From Novosphingobium sp049354825 (lineage in GTDB: Bacteria > Pseudomonadota > Alphaproteobacteria > Sphingomonadales > Sphingomonadaceae): DNA of 64,000 nt. A program made the position numbers and the translations under genes. This document shows positions 56,443-64,000 of this stretch, in pieces. The stretch is from contig NZ_CP186480.1 in assembly GCF_049354825.1 (NCBI RefSeq), positions 2,480,001 to 2,544,000 of the forward strand, in the 5' to 3' direction. How positions within the stretch are numbered: the stretch's first letter is position 1; each line of letters begins with the position of its first letter. The notes below the pieces were generated by a model, which was not told the origin of the DNA, did no database searches, and saw nothing but the letters and a program-made list of their open reading frames with translations.

Positions 56443-56463
56443 CCTGTTAATCGTCATAACAGG
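56443..56463. repeat. Dyad 2: CCTGTT-N9-AACAGG
   Basis: CCTGTT (56443-56448) and AACAGG (56458-56463) form an inverted pair 9 bp apart. It shares CCTGTTAATC with dyad 1, 133 bp to the left. Similar to small crossover or protein-binding sites, but not tested. Confidence 0.6.
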
Positions 56464-56537
56464 GCATTGAATCCCACGGATCAGGCGCTTTAATCCGCCA
56501 GATCAGGGCATTTACGCCCAAAACAGGCAGCGCCGCT

Positions 56538-58097
56538 TCAGCGCCAGCCAAGTACCTGTTCCTGCTCAGTCCACAGGAGAGGGATGTCGGCCTTGGTCAG
56601 CCGCTCTAGGTTGATTGCGGCGGGCTGACGGCCGGCGAGGATGTCAGCCTGAATGCGGGGCGACAGGAACGCGAGCCGCAGGATGCGCCGCTCGTAAAGC
56701 GAGGCCGGTGCCTCCTCGACGTGGCTCACCCCGCCCCGACGAACCAGCATCTTGTGGCCACGGCGCAGCGCGCCGATCAGAGAAGGGTCCCGCCGCTCCG
56801 TTCGGGCACCGGGAGATGCGATCTCGCAGCGCCCGCCGCGTCGCTGGATTACGGCATCAACCTGGGCAACGGTCTTGGACCGCGAGGCCCGGATGACGCG
56901 GTCGCTCTCACGCAGACGCGGCGCGACTTCGGCCGCCCGATCACCCTTCAAGGTGATGACCACGCCGCCTTGAACAATGTCGACCCTGCCGATCGCGTCG
57001 ATCGCGCCGGGTTGGCCCCAGCGGGCCAGACACTCGGTCAAGAGCGCCTCGATGACCGCTGCTGGCACGCGCTGCGCGATGCCGTCGATGGACCTGGCAC
57101 CCTGCTGCAAGGATGAAGACACATAATAGCGGTAGGCCTTGCCGCGCTGCCCGCGCGAGAAGGCCGGGCTCATGGGTTCGCCATTGGCGTCGAACAACTT
57201 CCCCGTGAGCGGCGCTCGGACAAGGCGCGCGCCCGCTTTGGCGCCGTGGCGACGCGCGTTGGCATCCAGTTTCCCTTGGACGGCATCAAACAGGTCTCGA
57301 TCCATGATCGCATCATGCTCGCCCTCATGCGCCACGCCGCGGTGCACGATCTGCCCGAGGTAGATGCGACTGCGTAGCACGTGGAACAAAGCCCCCCGGC
57401 TGAACGGCTGCCCACCAAGCGATTTGCCCGATCGCGTCACGTGAACTCGCGAAGTGATCCCCCGCGACGTCAAATCCCGCTCGAGCGCATGAACCGAGCC
57501 CAGCTCAAGGTAGCGCGCGAAGATGTGCCGCACGATCGCCGCATCGGCCTCATTGACCAGGAGCTTGCGGCTACCTGCCTCGGGCATATCGTATCCGATC
57601 GGCGGCAGTCCTCCCATCCACATGCCCTTGGCCTTGGACGCGGCGATCTTGTCGCGGATGCGCTCGCCGGTCACTTCACGCTCGAACTGCGCGAACGACA
57701 GCAGCACGTTGAGCGTGAGCCGTCCCATCGATGAGGTGGTGTTGAACGCCTGCGTCACCGAGACGAAACTGACCTCGTGGGCATCGAAGCGTTCAACTAT
57801 GCGAGCAAAGTCGGCAAGGCTGCGCGTGAGGCGGTCGATCTTGTAGACGACAACGACATCCACGAGCCCGGCATCAACGTCGGCGAGAAGCTTGACGAGC
57901 CCCGGCCGCTCCATGGTGCCGCCGGAGAACCCTCCATCGTCGTAGCGGGCCGGTAGCAGCTTCCAGCCTTCATGCGCCTGGCTCTTGATGTAGGCCTCGC
58001 CAGCCTCCCGCTGGGCATCGAGGCTGTTGAACGACTGCTCGAGCCCTTCGTCCGAGCTCTTGCGGGTGTAGACCGCGCAGCGCAGAACCTTGCTCAT
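56538..58097 (-). CDS. Large serine recombinase family protein
   Basis: A 519-residue site-specific recombinase. The resolvase domain has Tyr10-Arg12-Ser14 in VYTRKSSDEG (Ser14 the nucleophile), DDGGFSGGTMERPGL and KIDRLTRSLADFARI. A recombinase domain (FQ-type, RSRIYLGQIVHRGVAHEGEH) and a C-terminal part follow. No zinc-ribbon cysteine cluster is obvious. The start at 58097 overlaps the DUF2924 stop by 4 bp. It probably moved or still moves the island. Confidence 0.92.
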   Translation of the reverse strand: MSKVLRCAVYTRKSSDEGLEQSFNSLDAQREAGEAYIKSQAHEGWKLLPARYDDGGFSGGTMERPGLVKLLADVDAGLVDVVVVYKIDRLTRSLADFARIVERFDAHEVSFVSVTQAFNTTSSMGRLTLNVLLSFAQFEREVTGERIRDKIAASKAKGMWMGGLPPIGYDMPEAGSRKLLVNEADAAIVRHIFARYLELGSVHALERDLTSRGITSRVHVTRSGKSLGGQPFSRGALFHVLRSRIYLGQIVHRGVAHEGEHDAIMDRDLFDAVQGKLDANARRHGAKAGARLVRAPLTGKLFDANGEPMSPAFSRGQRGKAYRYYVSSSLQQGARSIDGIAQRVPAAVIEALLTECLARWGQPGAIDAIGRVDIVQGGVVITLKGDRAAEVAPRLRESDRVIRASRSKTVAQVDAVIQRRGGRCEIASPGARTERRDPSLIGALRRGHKMLVRRGGVSHVEEAPASLYERRILRLAFLSPRIQADILAGRQPAAINLERLTKADIPLLWTEQEQVLGWR

Positions 58098-58501
58098 GCC
58101 GCGGTCCGCAATCCGAAGAACCGCGGCCCGTTCCACTTCGAGCCCGCGATCGCGCTCGCCGCGGCCGACAGGCTCGCGAACTTGCGGTCGCCCCAGCGGA
58201 ACCCGTTCTCCTCGACGACAACTTCGACCCGGCGACCCTGCCATGTTCGGGACAGGGTAGCGCCGACGCCGAACTGGCTGCCCTCGGGCGCAACCGGGCC
58301 GCTGCGGGCGAGGGCGCGTCTGGTTATTTGATCCAGCCCGCCCAGCGCTTCGGCTTGGACCTGCCACGCCAAGGCTATGCGCAGGATTGCGACCGATCGC
58401 AGTGGAGGTGGGTCGCCGTAGCGCGATCGCCAGAACGCGCGGAGGCCTTCGAGGTCCATCTGACCGATCCCGATGATGAGATCGTCGAGCGCGGCGCTCA
58501 T
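58094..58501 (-). CDS. DUF2924 domain protein
   Basis: A 135-residue protein with the family stretch LEGLRAFWRSRYGDPPPLRS and GATLSRTWQGRRVEVVVEENGFRWGD split as GATLSRTWQGRR and VVVEENGFRWG. DUF2924 proteins occur almost only beside such recombinases and may be a targeting or control subunit. The ATG overlaps the DUF3489 stop by 4 bp. Confidence 0.9.
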   Translation of the reverse strand: MSAALDDLIIGIGQMDLEGLRAFWRSRYGDPPPLRSVAILRIALAWQVQAEALGGLDQITRRALARSGPVAPEGSQFGVGATLSRTWQGRRVEVVVEENGFRWGDRKFASLSAAASAIAGSKWNGPRFFGLRTAA

Positions 58502-58785
58502 GCTGCCGCCGCCTTGTAGCGCCGCTCGCCGCCAGACTTGTCCGAGGTGATGATAAGGCCGCGCTTCTTGAGCGCCCCGGCCAGCGCACCGCGCACGGAG
58601 TGGGCTTGCCACCCTGTCGCGGCCGTCATCTCGGCGATGCTGGCGCCTTGATCGCGAGTGAGGAGGCTGGCGAGCCGATCGAGCCGCGATTGGGCCTTCG
58701 GGGCAGGACTCGCGAGTCCAGACGACGTGTCAATCTCCCGCGCCATGCGGCGCGGCTTGCGGTTTGTTGGAGCTGGCAAGGTCAT
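58498..58785 (-). CDS. DUF3489 domain protein (winged-helix-like)
   Basis: A 95-residue protein. The C-terminal DUF3489 region reads LLTRDQGASIAEMTAATGWQ and SVRGALAGALKKRGLIITSD, a typical winged helix-turn-helix. First gene of the DUF3489-DUF2924-recombinase unit, where it may bind the promoter. Confidence 0.9.
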   Translation of the reverse strand: MTLPAPTNRKPRRMAREIDTSSGLASPAPKAQSRLDRLASLLTRDQGASIAEMTAATGWQAHSVRGALAGALKKRGLIITSDKSGGERRYKAAAA

Positions 58786-58970
58786 TGTGTGTCTCCGATC
58801 GCGCGCGCCAAAGCGGCGCCGCTACCGAGACGAGCCCGGGTGCCGGGCAGGGATCAGCAATGCTCGGTTCGACCGCCCAGTCCAGTCATTCAGGATTTAT
58901 CCCCAAGATCGGCCTGGGCCGAATTTGACGGCGGTGTCCAAAACGGGAACGTTCTGCTATTGTTCGCCTC

Positions 58971-60272
58971 ATGGCAACCGTTCCCCTTACGGCCGAGTCG
59001 GTCGTTCGCCCGCTGACGGTCGTGTACCGAACGACCGGCAGCCTCGTCCCCGATCCCCGCAATGCGCGAACGCATCCAAAGCGGCAGATCGAGCAGATCG
59101 TCCAGTCGATCCGCGCGTTCGGCTTTACGAACCCCGTCCTCGCGGATCCGGCGGGCAACCTTATCGCCGGGCATGGCCGATTGCGAGCGGCCAAAGAGAT
59201 GGGGCTTGCCGAAGTCCCGGTCATCACGCTCGAGGGGCTTAGCGAAGCACAGAAAAAGGCGCTGCGGCTTGCCGACAACAAGATCGCGCTCAATGCCGGG
59301 TGGGATGTGGAGATCCTCAAGCTTGAGCTCGCTGACCTTTCTCTGCCGGAGTTCGAGATCGACCTGTCGCTCACTGGCTTTAGCGCTGGCGAGATCGACG
59401 TCGTGCTGGCGGATAGCGAAGACCCGGCGGATGAAGTGATTCCTTCCGTCCCCGAACATACGCGCGTCCAGATGGGCGACATCTGGGAGCTGGGCGAGCA
59501 CCGTATCGGCTGCGGCGACGGGCGCGACGCCGACTTCCTTAAGCTCCTCGTCGGCGATGAGACCATCGACTGCGCATTCCTGGATCCGCCTTACAACGTG
59601 AAGGTCAACGGCCACGTCAACGCCAAGGGGCGGCACCGCGAGTTCGCGATGGCGTCGGGCGAGATGAGCGAGAGCGAGTTCCGCACGTTCCTGAAAGCGA
59701 CGCTTGGTGCCTGCGCGGCGGTGTCGCGTGACGGTGCCGTTCATTTCGTCTGCATGGACTGGCGACACATGGATGACGTGTCCGCTGCCACGACCGGCAT
59801 CTACGGCGATCTGCTCAACATCTGCGTGTGGAACAAGTCGAACGCAGGGATGGGCTCGCTCTACCGCTCGAAGCACGAGATGGTGTTCGTCTACCGTGTC
59901 GGCGACGCGCCGCACTTCAACGCGGTAGAGCTTGGCAAGCACGGTCGGAACCGCACCAACGTGTGGGACTACGCCTCGGTAAACTCGCTCAAGGGCAGCC
60001 GCCGCGAGGACCTCGCGCTGCATCCGACCGTAAAGCCGGTTGCGATGGTGGCCGACGCGATCTGCGACGTGACCCGCCAGGGTGAGCTCGTGCTCGATAT
60101 CTTCCTGGGCTCGGGGACCACCCTGATCGCAGCCGAGCGCGCCCGCCGGCGTTTCCGCGGGCTCGACATCGATCCCGCCTATGTCGAGGTGGCGATGACG
60201 CGGTGGTCGCAGCTGACGGGCAAGGAGCCGGTCCTGGTTCACCGCGCCGCAGAAGCAGAGGCTGCCGAGTGA
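58971..60272 (+). CDS. DNA methyltransferase with an N-terminal ParB-like domain
   Basis: A 433-residue protein. The ParB/sulfiredoxin-like domain (about 20-110) contains LIAGHGRLRAAKEMGL. The methyltransferase follows with motif IV DPPY (205-208) ahead of the SAM loop FLGSGT (378-383), the beta-class order for N6-adenine (or N4-cytosine) methylation. The family is common in phages and integrated elements and usually has no partner nuclease. Divergent from the recombinase unit. The GTG of the next gene overlaps its stop. Confidence 0.93.
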   Translation: MATVPLTAESVVRPLTVVYRTTGSLVPDPRNARTHPKRQIEQIVQSIRAFGFTNPVLADPAGNLIAGHGRLRAAKEMGLAEVPVITLEGLSEAQKKALRLADNKIALNAGWDVEILKLELADLSLPEFEIDLSLTGFSAGEIDVVLADSEDPADEVIPSVPEHTRVQMGDIWELGEHRIGCGDGRDADFLKLLVGDETIDCAFLDPPYNVKVNGHVNAKGRHREFAMASGEMSESEFRTFLKATLGACAAVSRDGAVHFVCMDWRHMDDVSAATTGIYGDLLNICVWNKSNAGMGSLYRSKHEMVFVYRVGDAPHFNAVELGKHGRNRTNVWDYASVNSLKGSRREDLALHPTVKPVAMVADAICDVTRQGELVLDIFLGSGTTLIAAERARRRFRGLDIDPAYVEVAMTRWSQLTGKEPVLVHRAAEAEAAE

Positions 60273-60775
60273 GCAGGTTCCAGAAGGGCCAGTCTGGCAA
60301 CCCCAATGGCCGGCCGCGCAAGCGGCGGCCCGATGTGTCGGCGTTCGACATCCTTTTCGACAAGCGGCTGACCGTGACCCAGGGCGGGAAGGAGCGCGAG
60401 CTGACGTTGGACGAGGCGCTGCAAATGCAGACGTATCATGCGGCGCTCAAGGGCAGCCGCATGGCGATCCGCAAGGTGCTCAAGATGATAGAAAAGCGCG
60501 AAGTCGCGCTCGCCAAGAAGGCGGCGCCTCGGGCTAAACCGGTCAAGGTCGAGATCCATCATACGTCGGACAATGCCAACGATGCGCTACGGATTCTTGG
60601 CATCGCCCATCCTGACGACGACGATAGCCGACGCTGGAAGGTCGAGACCTGGGCAACCCAGGCGGCGCTGAGCCGGCCCGGTCGCTGTAAGTTCTCCGCG
60701 AAGGACATCCACGACATCAAGTTCTTCACTCGGGGCGCCGACACCTTGCACTGGCCTCGCGGAAGCGAGGTATGA
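60269..60775 (+). CDS. DUF5681 domain protein, first copy
   Basis: A 168-residue protein that starts with GTG overlapping the methyltransferase stop. The N-terminal signature is FQKGQSGNPNGRPRKRR (4-20), and a helical region with KVLKMIEKREVALAKKA follows. DUF5681 proteins are found in phage-like clusters near terminase-like genes. No terminase is seen here, so the cluster may be a remnant. Confidence 0.88.
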   Translation: MSRFQKGQSGNPNGRPRKRRPDVSAFDILFDKRLTVTQGGKERELTLDEALQMQTYHAALKGSRMAIRKVLKMIEKREVALAKKAAPRAKPVKVEIHHTSDNANDALRILGIAHPDDDDSRRWKVETWATQAALSRPGRCKFSAKDIHDIKFFTRGADTLHWPRGSEV

Positions 60776-61326
60776 GCGGGGCCGAAGTAGCAGCAGGGTA
60801 CGGCAATCCGCCTGCCGCGACGCGCTTCCGCAAAGGACAGTCCGGTAACCCCCGCGGCCGGCCTGCCAACCGCCGCCGAGAAATACCTTACGACGCCGTG
60901 CTCGGTCAGATGGTTGTTATCCGCGAGGAGGGCCGGGAACGGCGCGTTACCGCAGCTGAAGCGTTCCTCTTGCAGCTGACCCAGAAGGGTCTCGCCGGTG
61001 ACAGCGCGGCTGCGCGTGCGTCGCTTGAGGCGATCGAAGCGGCGCGTTCACAGCGAGGTGAGGATCGCGTTGGCATAACGAAGATCATCTGGTCGTCGAC
61101 CAGCAGCGGTGCCGACGCGATTTTAAGCAGGCTGAATCTGGCACGGCGCAGACACGCGACGGACGAGAAGAGGATGCGCTGGGAGCTGAGTCCTTGGATT
61201 GTTGAAGCAGCCCTGGCGAGGCTGGGCGATCGGAGGTTGACCAAGGAAGAACAACGCGAGGTTTACCGCTGCACCAGCACGCCTGCTAAGGTCAGCTGGC
61301 CGGAGTGGTGGAGTGAACGAGGCTAA
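60772..61326 (+). CDS. DUF5681 domain protein, second copy
   Basis: A 184-residue protein that overlaps the first copy by 4 bp. The signature is RFRKGQSGNPRGRPANRRR (18-36). The rest differs from the first copy apart from a similar helical layout, so the duplication is old or the two arrived separately. Confidence 0.88.
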   Translation: MSGAEVAAGYGNPPAATRFRKGQSGNPRGRPANRRREIPYDAVLGQMVVIREEGRERRVTAAEAFLLQLTQKGLAGDSAAARASLEAIEAARSQRGEDRVGITKIIWSSTSSGADAILSRLNLARRRHATDEKRMRWELSPWIVEAALARLGDRRLTKEEQREVYRCTSTPAKVSWPEWWSERG

Positions 61327-61906
61327 GCGGCAGCTTTGCGCCCTAAACTCCGCCGTTCGCCCCGCCGGTCGATGATCGCGAAAGCCGCCGTTCGTTCTAG
61401 TTTCGGCTCAGCGACGCTAACGACCGACATTGGGAACTTTTCTGTCTGCCTGTTTGGGGCAGCGGATCGCAAAAAACAGACATAAGCGCTGAAACGTATG
61501 AGAGGCGGCAACGCGAGTCATTGCTAACTGCGCAACGCCAGTTTCGCCTCGTTTCTGCCGATTGACGCTGAAGAATATCAGCTCGAAGGCGAGCTCGTAA
61601 GGTTGATGGGAGCATGGTGGCCGCGACCGAGCGCCGATATCGTCGCAGCTCGGTTCAACGATGCCATTGTCGTCGCGTCATCTCGGCACGCACCCACCGG
61701 ACCGACTGGAATCGAGGATCCGATCGGTGAGTTGATACTCGAAGGCGAGCGTTGCAAACGGGATTGGTCCCCTGAAAGGACAGCGCGGGCGAGCTAGAAT
61801 CGGCCGACCGAAAAACACTTAGATCGAACGTGCGCAGCCACCGATTCGGATTCATCTCACCGTGCGGGCGTGTAACCAATGGGCAACCTCAACCGAGGAG
61901 TGTTGA
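61327..61906 (+). other. 580-bp gap in the island with no firmly supported gene
   Basis: Less GC-rich than the surroundings. One plus-strand frame open from 61528 to 61797 (reading EEYQLEGELVRLMGAWW in its middle) has only a TTG/ATG at 61603/61606 inside it and no clear ribosome site; it may be a remnant. GAGGAG near 61895 is the ribosome site of the next gene. No strong hairpin or repeat seen. Confidence 0.5.
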
Positions 61907-64000
61907 ATGGTGACAGGTGAAGGAATGATGCTCGACGCAATGATGGCGGCAACCGACGCGATGGCGATCGGGCCGATCGAGGAGCGCCTGGGCAAGCTCG
62001 CGGCACGGCTGGACAAGTTCGACAAGGCCGCGACTCTCGCGATGCTCGGCGGTCTCCTGACCGATCCCGATCTGCACGCGAACGCCGTGAGGTTCGAGGT
62101 GCTGATCCACCTCGTCGCGCTCCGCGCGAACGGAACGCTGCGACCGACAGCTTCGCAGCTCCGCGAGTGGCTGAACGAGATCCTCGGCGAGGACCGGGTC
62201 GGGCACCAAGAGGATCCACCCGAGGACGTGTTCGTGGCCAACGTCGTGTCCGGGACGGGCAACTCGCTGCTGTTTGAGGGCATCTGGGAGGCCAATGCGG
62301 CCTACGTGCAGGCCGTGCTCTACGCGGTCACCGCGTGCGCGCGAGAAGGAAGCACATGGGCTCCGCACTGTCTGCGACAGGTGTCGGCGCTCCTAGAGCT
62401 GACCACCGCCATTGCGGAACGCAGTGTACTTTCCCGCAACGTCACCGGCGGCGGGCGACGGCTTGCCCGCGTCCAGTTCCCGACGAGGCGGATCGGGGAA
62501 CTGTCGGCGCGCGTCCGCTTCACGCTCGCGGACCTTGCGGAGCTCGACATCGAGCCGTTCGACCTGCGCCCGTTCGTCTTCGATCCGGCCCACAGTGCAG
62601 TCCTGCGTAGCGAGACAATCAGCTGGACCTCGCTCGAGGCTCGGCCGATCCTGATGGATGGCGAAGACTTCGTAGTCGCGCTGCCGACCGCGATCGGTGC
62701 CGCGATCAGGCGGCGCGCCCTCGAGATGGCGTTGAACAACGACGAAGGCGAACGCCTTCGGGACAAGCTGACGGACTACCAGTTCGGCAACAGCGTCATG
62801 AGCGCCCGGATTGGTCTTACTTTGGGTCGTATCACGGGGCCCGACACCGACGCGCAGTCCAGCGCTGTCGAGATGATCTGCACGTTCGACGTCGGCGCCT
62901 ATGCGCACGTCATCTTCGTGCAGGACGACGTCGAGGAGGTCGCGGACCAAGGCTTCCGTTCCATCAAGGACGTGTCCGCCGATGTGCGGCGCCGCGTCCA
63001 CGCCGGCATCTCCACGATCAAGGCGATGCCCGATTTCCGAATTGGGATGACGATCCTCGCATTCGGCGGTTTGGGCAGGGGCTTCATGGCCGACCCGGGA
63101 CGCGTCCCGCCCGAATGGCCCTTCGTCGGGCTCGGCGCCGAGGATCTGGAGCTCTTCGCCGACGACTCGAACACGTCAGCGCTGCAGATGTACCGCATCC
63201 TCGATCAGGAGCGGCAGCTTCGCCGGACGCGAAGCCAGCTCGTGAACCCCAACGGTTTCCTCAATCTCTATGGCTTCGTGGAGGGCAACGACTTCGAGAT
63301 CCTTCCCGAGGACGCCGAGCGCGGCCGCACGCTGATCCAACTCGGGACCAACTACCTCCTGTCGGTCCGGGTGCGGATCCGTCGCGCGCTTGACAAGCAC
63401 GCGGTGCGGGTCGATCCGCGCAACGCGTTCGTCGAGGTTCGTAGACCCTCGACCGAGATGTATTTCGCCGACCTCCAGACCGAACCCAGCTACGTGAGCG
63501 TCGCCGACGCGATGGAAGGACGGCCCGCTGCCGCCATCGAGGTGGACGGAAGGACGTGGTGGATCACGATCGCGGGCACCGCCCCGACGCCGTCGAGGTC
63601 GCTGTCTTACCGCGTCTGGGATATGCTCAGGAATTGGGTGGTCATGATCGCGCCGGCGCTGGCCGGGGTTGCCGATTCGTTGCCCCAGTTCATCAGCATC
63701 GAGCTGGCCTTCCCGGACGGGGCCGATCTCGATGCGGCGACGGTCGCGGATGACGCAGATCCCGCAAAGCCGGTTCTCAATATCGTCGGCGAGGCCATCC
63801 GCATCGATTGCCCGGTGGATTACCTCAGAGCCTTCGGACGTCCCGACAATGTGGGCGACCGCTGGATGGTCGAGACGGTCGTACAGGCTGCGCTCGACCT
63901 CAACGGATCGACTGAGAACGGTCTGGCCGAGCAGATCGCGTCCTCGATCGTAAAGGACAGATCGTCACGGCATCTCCATGTGCTGACCCCGAAGACCGCT
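61907..64000 (+). CDS. Large uncharacterised protein, at least 698 residues, cut by the window end
   Basis: Open from the ATG at 61907 (GAGGAG 7 bp upstream) to the last base of the window with no stop in 698 codons. The predicted protein has no signal peptide or TM helix that I can see. It starts with a Met-rich helix (MMLDAMMAATDAMAIGPIEE) and a helical region (LAARLDKFDKAATLAMLGG). Later parts are mixed alpha/beta, for instance FLNLYGFVEGNDFEILPED and GRTWWITIAGTAPTP. I recognise no family. Codon use is GC-rich but contains more rare codons (ATT, AGA, CTA) than the core genes. Size and position in a mobile island make defence or element maintenance possible, but this is a guess. Confidence 0.85.
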   Translation, partial: MVTGEGMMLDAMMAATDAMAIGPIEERLGKLAARLDKFDKAATLAMLGGLLTDPDLHANAVRFEVLIHLVALRANGTLRPTASQLREWLNEILGEDRVGHQEDPPEDVFVANVVSGTGNSLLFEGIWEANAAYVQAVLYAVTACAREGSTWAPHCLRQVSALLELTTAIAERSVLSRNVTGGGRRLARVQFPTRRIGELSARVRFTLADLAELDIEPFDLRPFVFDPAHSAVLRSETISWTSLEARPILMDGEDFVVALPTAIGAAIRRRALEMALNNDEGERLRDKLTDYQFGNSVMSARIGLTLGRITGPDTDAQSSAVEMICTFDVGAYAHVIFVQDDVEEVADQGFRSIKDVSADVRRRVHAGISTIKAMPDFRIGMTILAFGGLGRGFMADPGRVPPEWPFVGLGAEDLELFADDSNTSALQMYRILDQERQLRRTRSQLVNPNGFLNLYGFVEGNDFEILPEDAERGRTLIQLGTNYLLSVRVRIRRALDKHAVRVDPRNAFVEVRRPSTEMYFADLQTEPSYVSVADAMEGRPAAAIEVDGRTWWITIAGTAPTPSRSLSYRVWDMLRNWVVMIAPALAGVADSLPQFISIELAFPDGADLDAATVADDADPAKPVLNIVGEAIRIDCPVDYLRAFGRPDNVGDRWMVETVVQAALDLNGSTENGLAEQIASSIVKDRSSRHLHVLTPKTA

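Larger units (their letters stand above)
56140..56537 (+). other. 398-bp non-coding region with repeated AACAGG/CCTGTT words
   Basis: No gene is supported. The word AACAGG occurs at 56232, 56327, 56358, 56458 and 56522, and CCTGTT at 56310 and 56443. Two of each combine into the dyads described separately. The stretch is less GC-rich than the rest and lies between tRNA-Ser and the 3' end of the recombinase gene. It could hold the recombination site. Confidence 0.6.
56049..64000. mobile_element. Accessory island next to tRNA-Ser, right end outside the window
   Basis: Right of the tRNA-Ser the content changes from housekeeping genes to a serine recombinase module, a DNA methyltransferase, two DUF5681 proteins and a large unknown gene, with longer gaps. 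tRNA genes are common insertion points. I found no repeat of the tRNA 3' end inside the window, so the boundary is inferred and the far end is unknown. Confidence 0.55.

Noticed and set aside
61323..61511. Minus-strand frame of 62 codons after the second DUF5681 gene.
   Set aside because: No ribosome site, no recognisable pattern, and it overlaps the end of a real gene.
61889..63400. Several minus-strand frames of 60-200 codons over the right-end region.
   Set aside because: All lie opposite the continuous plus-strand frame from 61907, which has a good ribosome site and no stop.

Overview
The window is GC-rich, densely packed chromosome of an alphaproteobacterium, most likely of the order Sphingomonadales. 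The gene content fits this: a membrane-anchored tandem cytochrome c, a class I PHA synthase with a phasin, LptF/LptG, the six-gene ybgC-tolQRAB-pal cluster, split his genes, and many small conserved proteins typical of sphingomonads. No rRNA genes, CRISPR array or replication origin was seen. Names rest on motif recognition and gene order only; no database search was run.

Layout. 0.1-6.6 kb: cytochrome c, ppx-rlmE, tRNA-Gln, a LOG-family protein, and the tightly overlapping glmM-DUF1272-thiD operon. 6.7-15.5 kb: a dicarboxylate-type symporter, Fe superoxide dismutase, AI-2E family permease, GNAT-like protein, fatty acid desaturase, lptF-lptG and clpS. 15.5-18.3 kb: phasin and phaC, with a long inverted-repeat operator over the phasin promoter. 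18.5-31.7 kb: aminotransferase, winged-helix regulator with crotonase, nitronate monooxygenase, hydrolase, dipeptidase, transglutaminase, several small proteins, OmpV/MipA and 6-phosphogluconate dehydrogenase. 31.7-33.7 kb: TPP riboswitch and thiC. 33.8-40 kb: mostly small accessory or stress-type genes. 40-47.4 kb: a giant poly-HAMP hybrid histidine kinase with ten 276-bp repeats, followed at once by a second hybrid kinase. 47.5-56 kb: pal-tolBARQ-ybgC, HIT, hisE-hisF-(small membrane protein)-hisA, a cyclophilin and a zincin. 56.05 kb: tRNA-Ser(GGA). 56.1-64 kb: an accessory island with a serine recombinase module, a ParB-like/DNA methyltransferase, two DUF5681 proteins and an uncharacterised frame of at least 698 codons that runs off the window.

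Three regulatory patterns link separated genes. (1) Five matches to the EcfG general-stress promoter consensus GGAAC-N16/17-CGTT lie between 27.2 and 37.5 kb, each just upstream of a gene: a small membrane protein, OmpV, a 54-residue protein, a CBS-domain protein and a lipocalin. (2) The 15-base sequence TTGTGCAGTGCAGCA in the phasin operator recurs 22.5 kb away, in front of an unnamed 98-residue protein, which may therefore belong to the PHA regulon. (3) thiC carries a TPP riboswitch, while thiD sits in the glmM operon with no riboswitch seen.

The most open questions are the large unknown gene at the right edge, the PHA-operator-linked small protein, the poly-HAMP kinase pair, and the paired CCTGTT/AACAGG dyads beside the recombinase.
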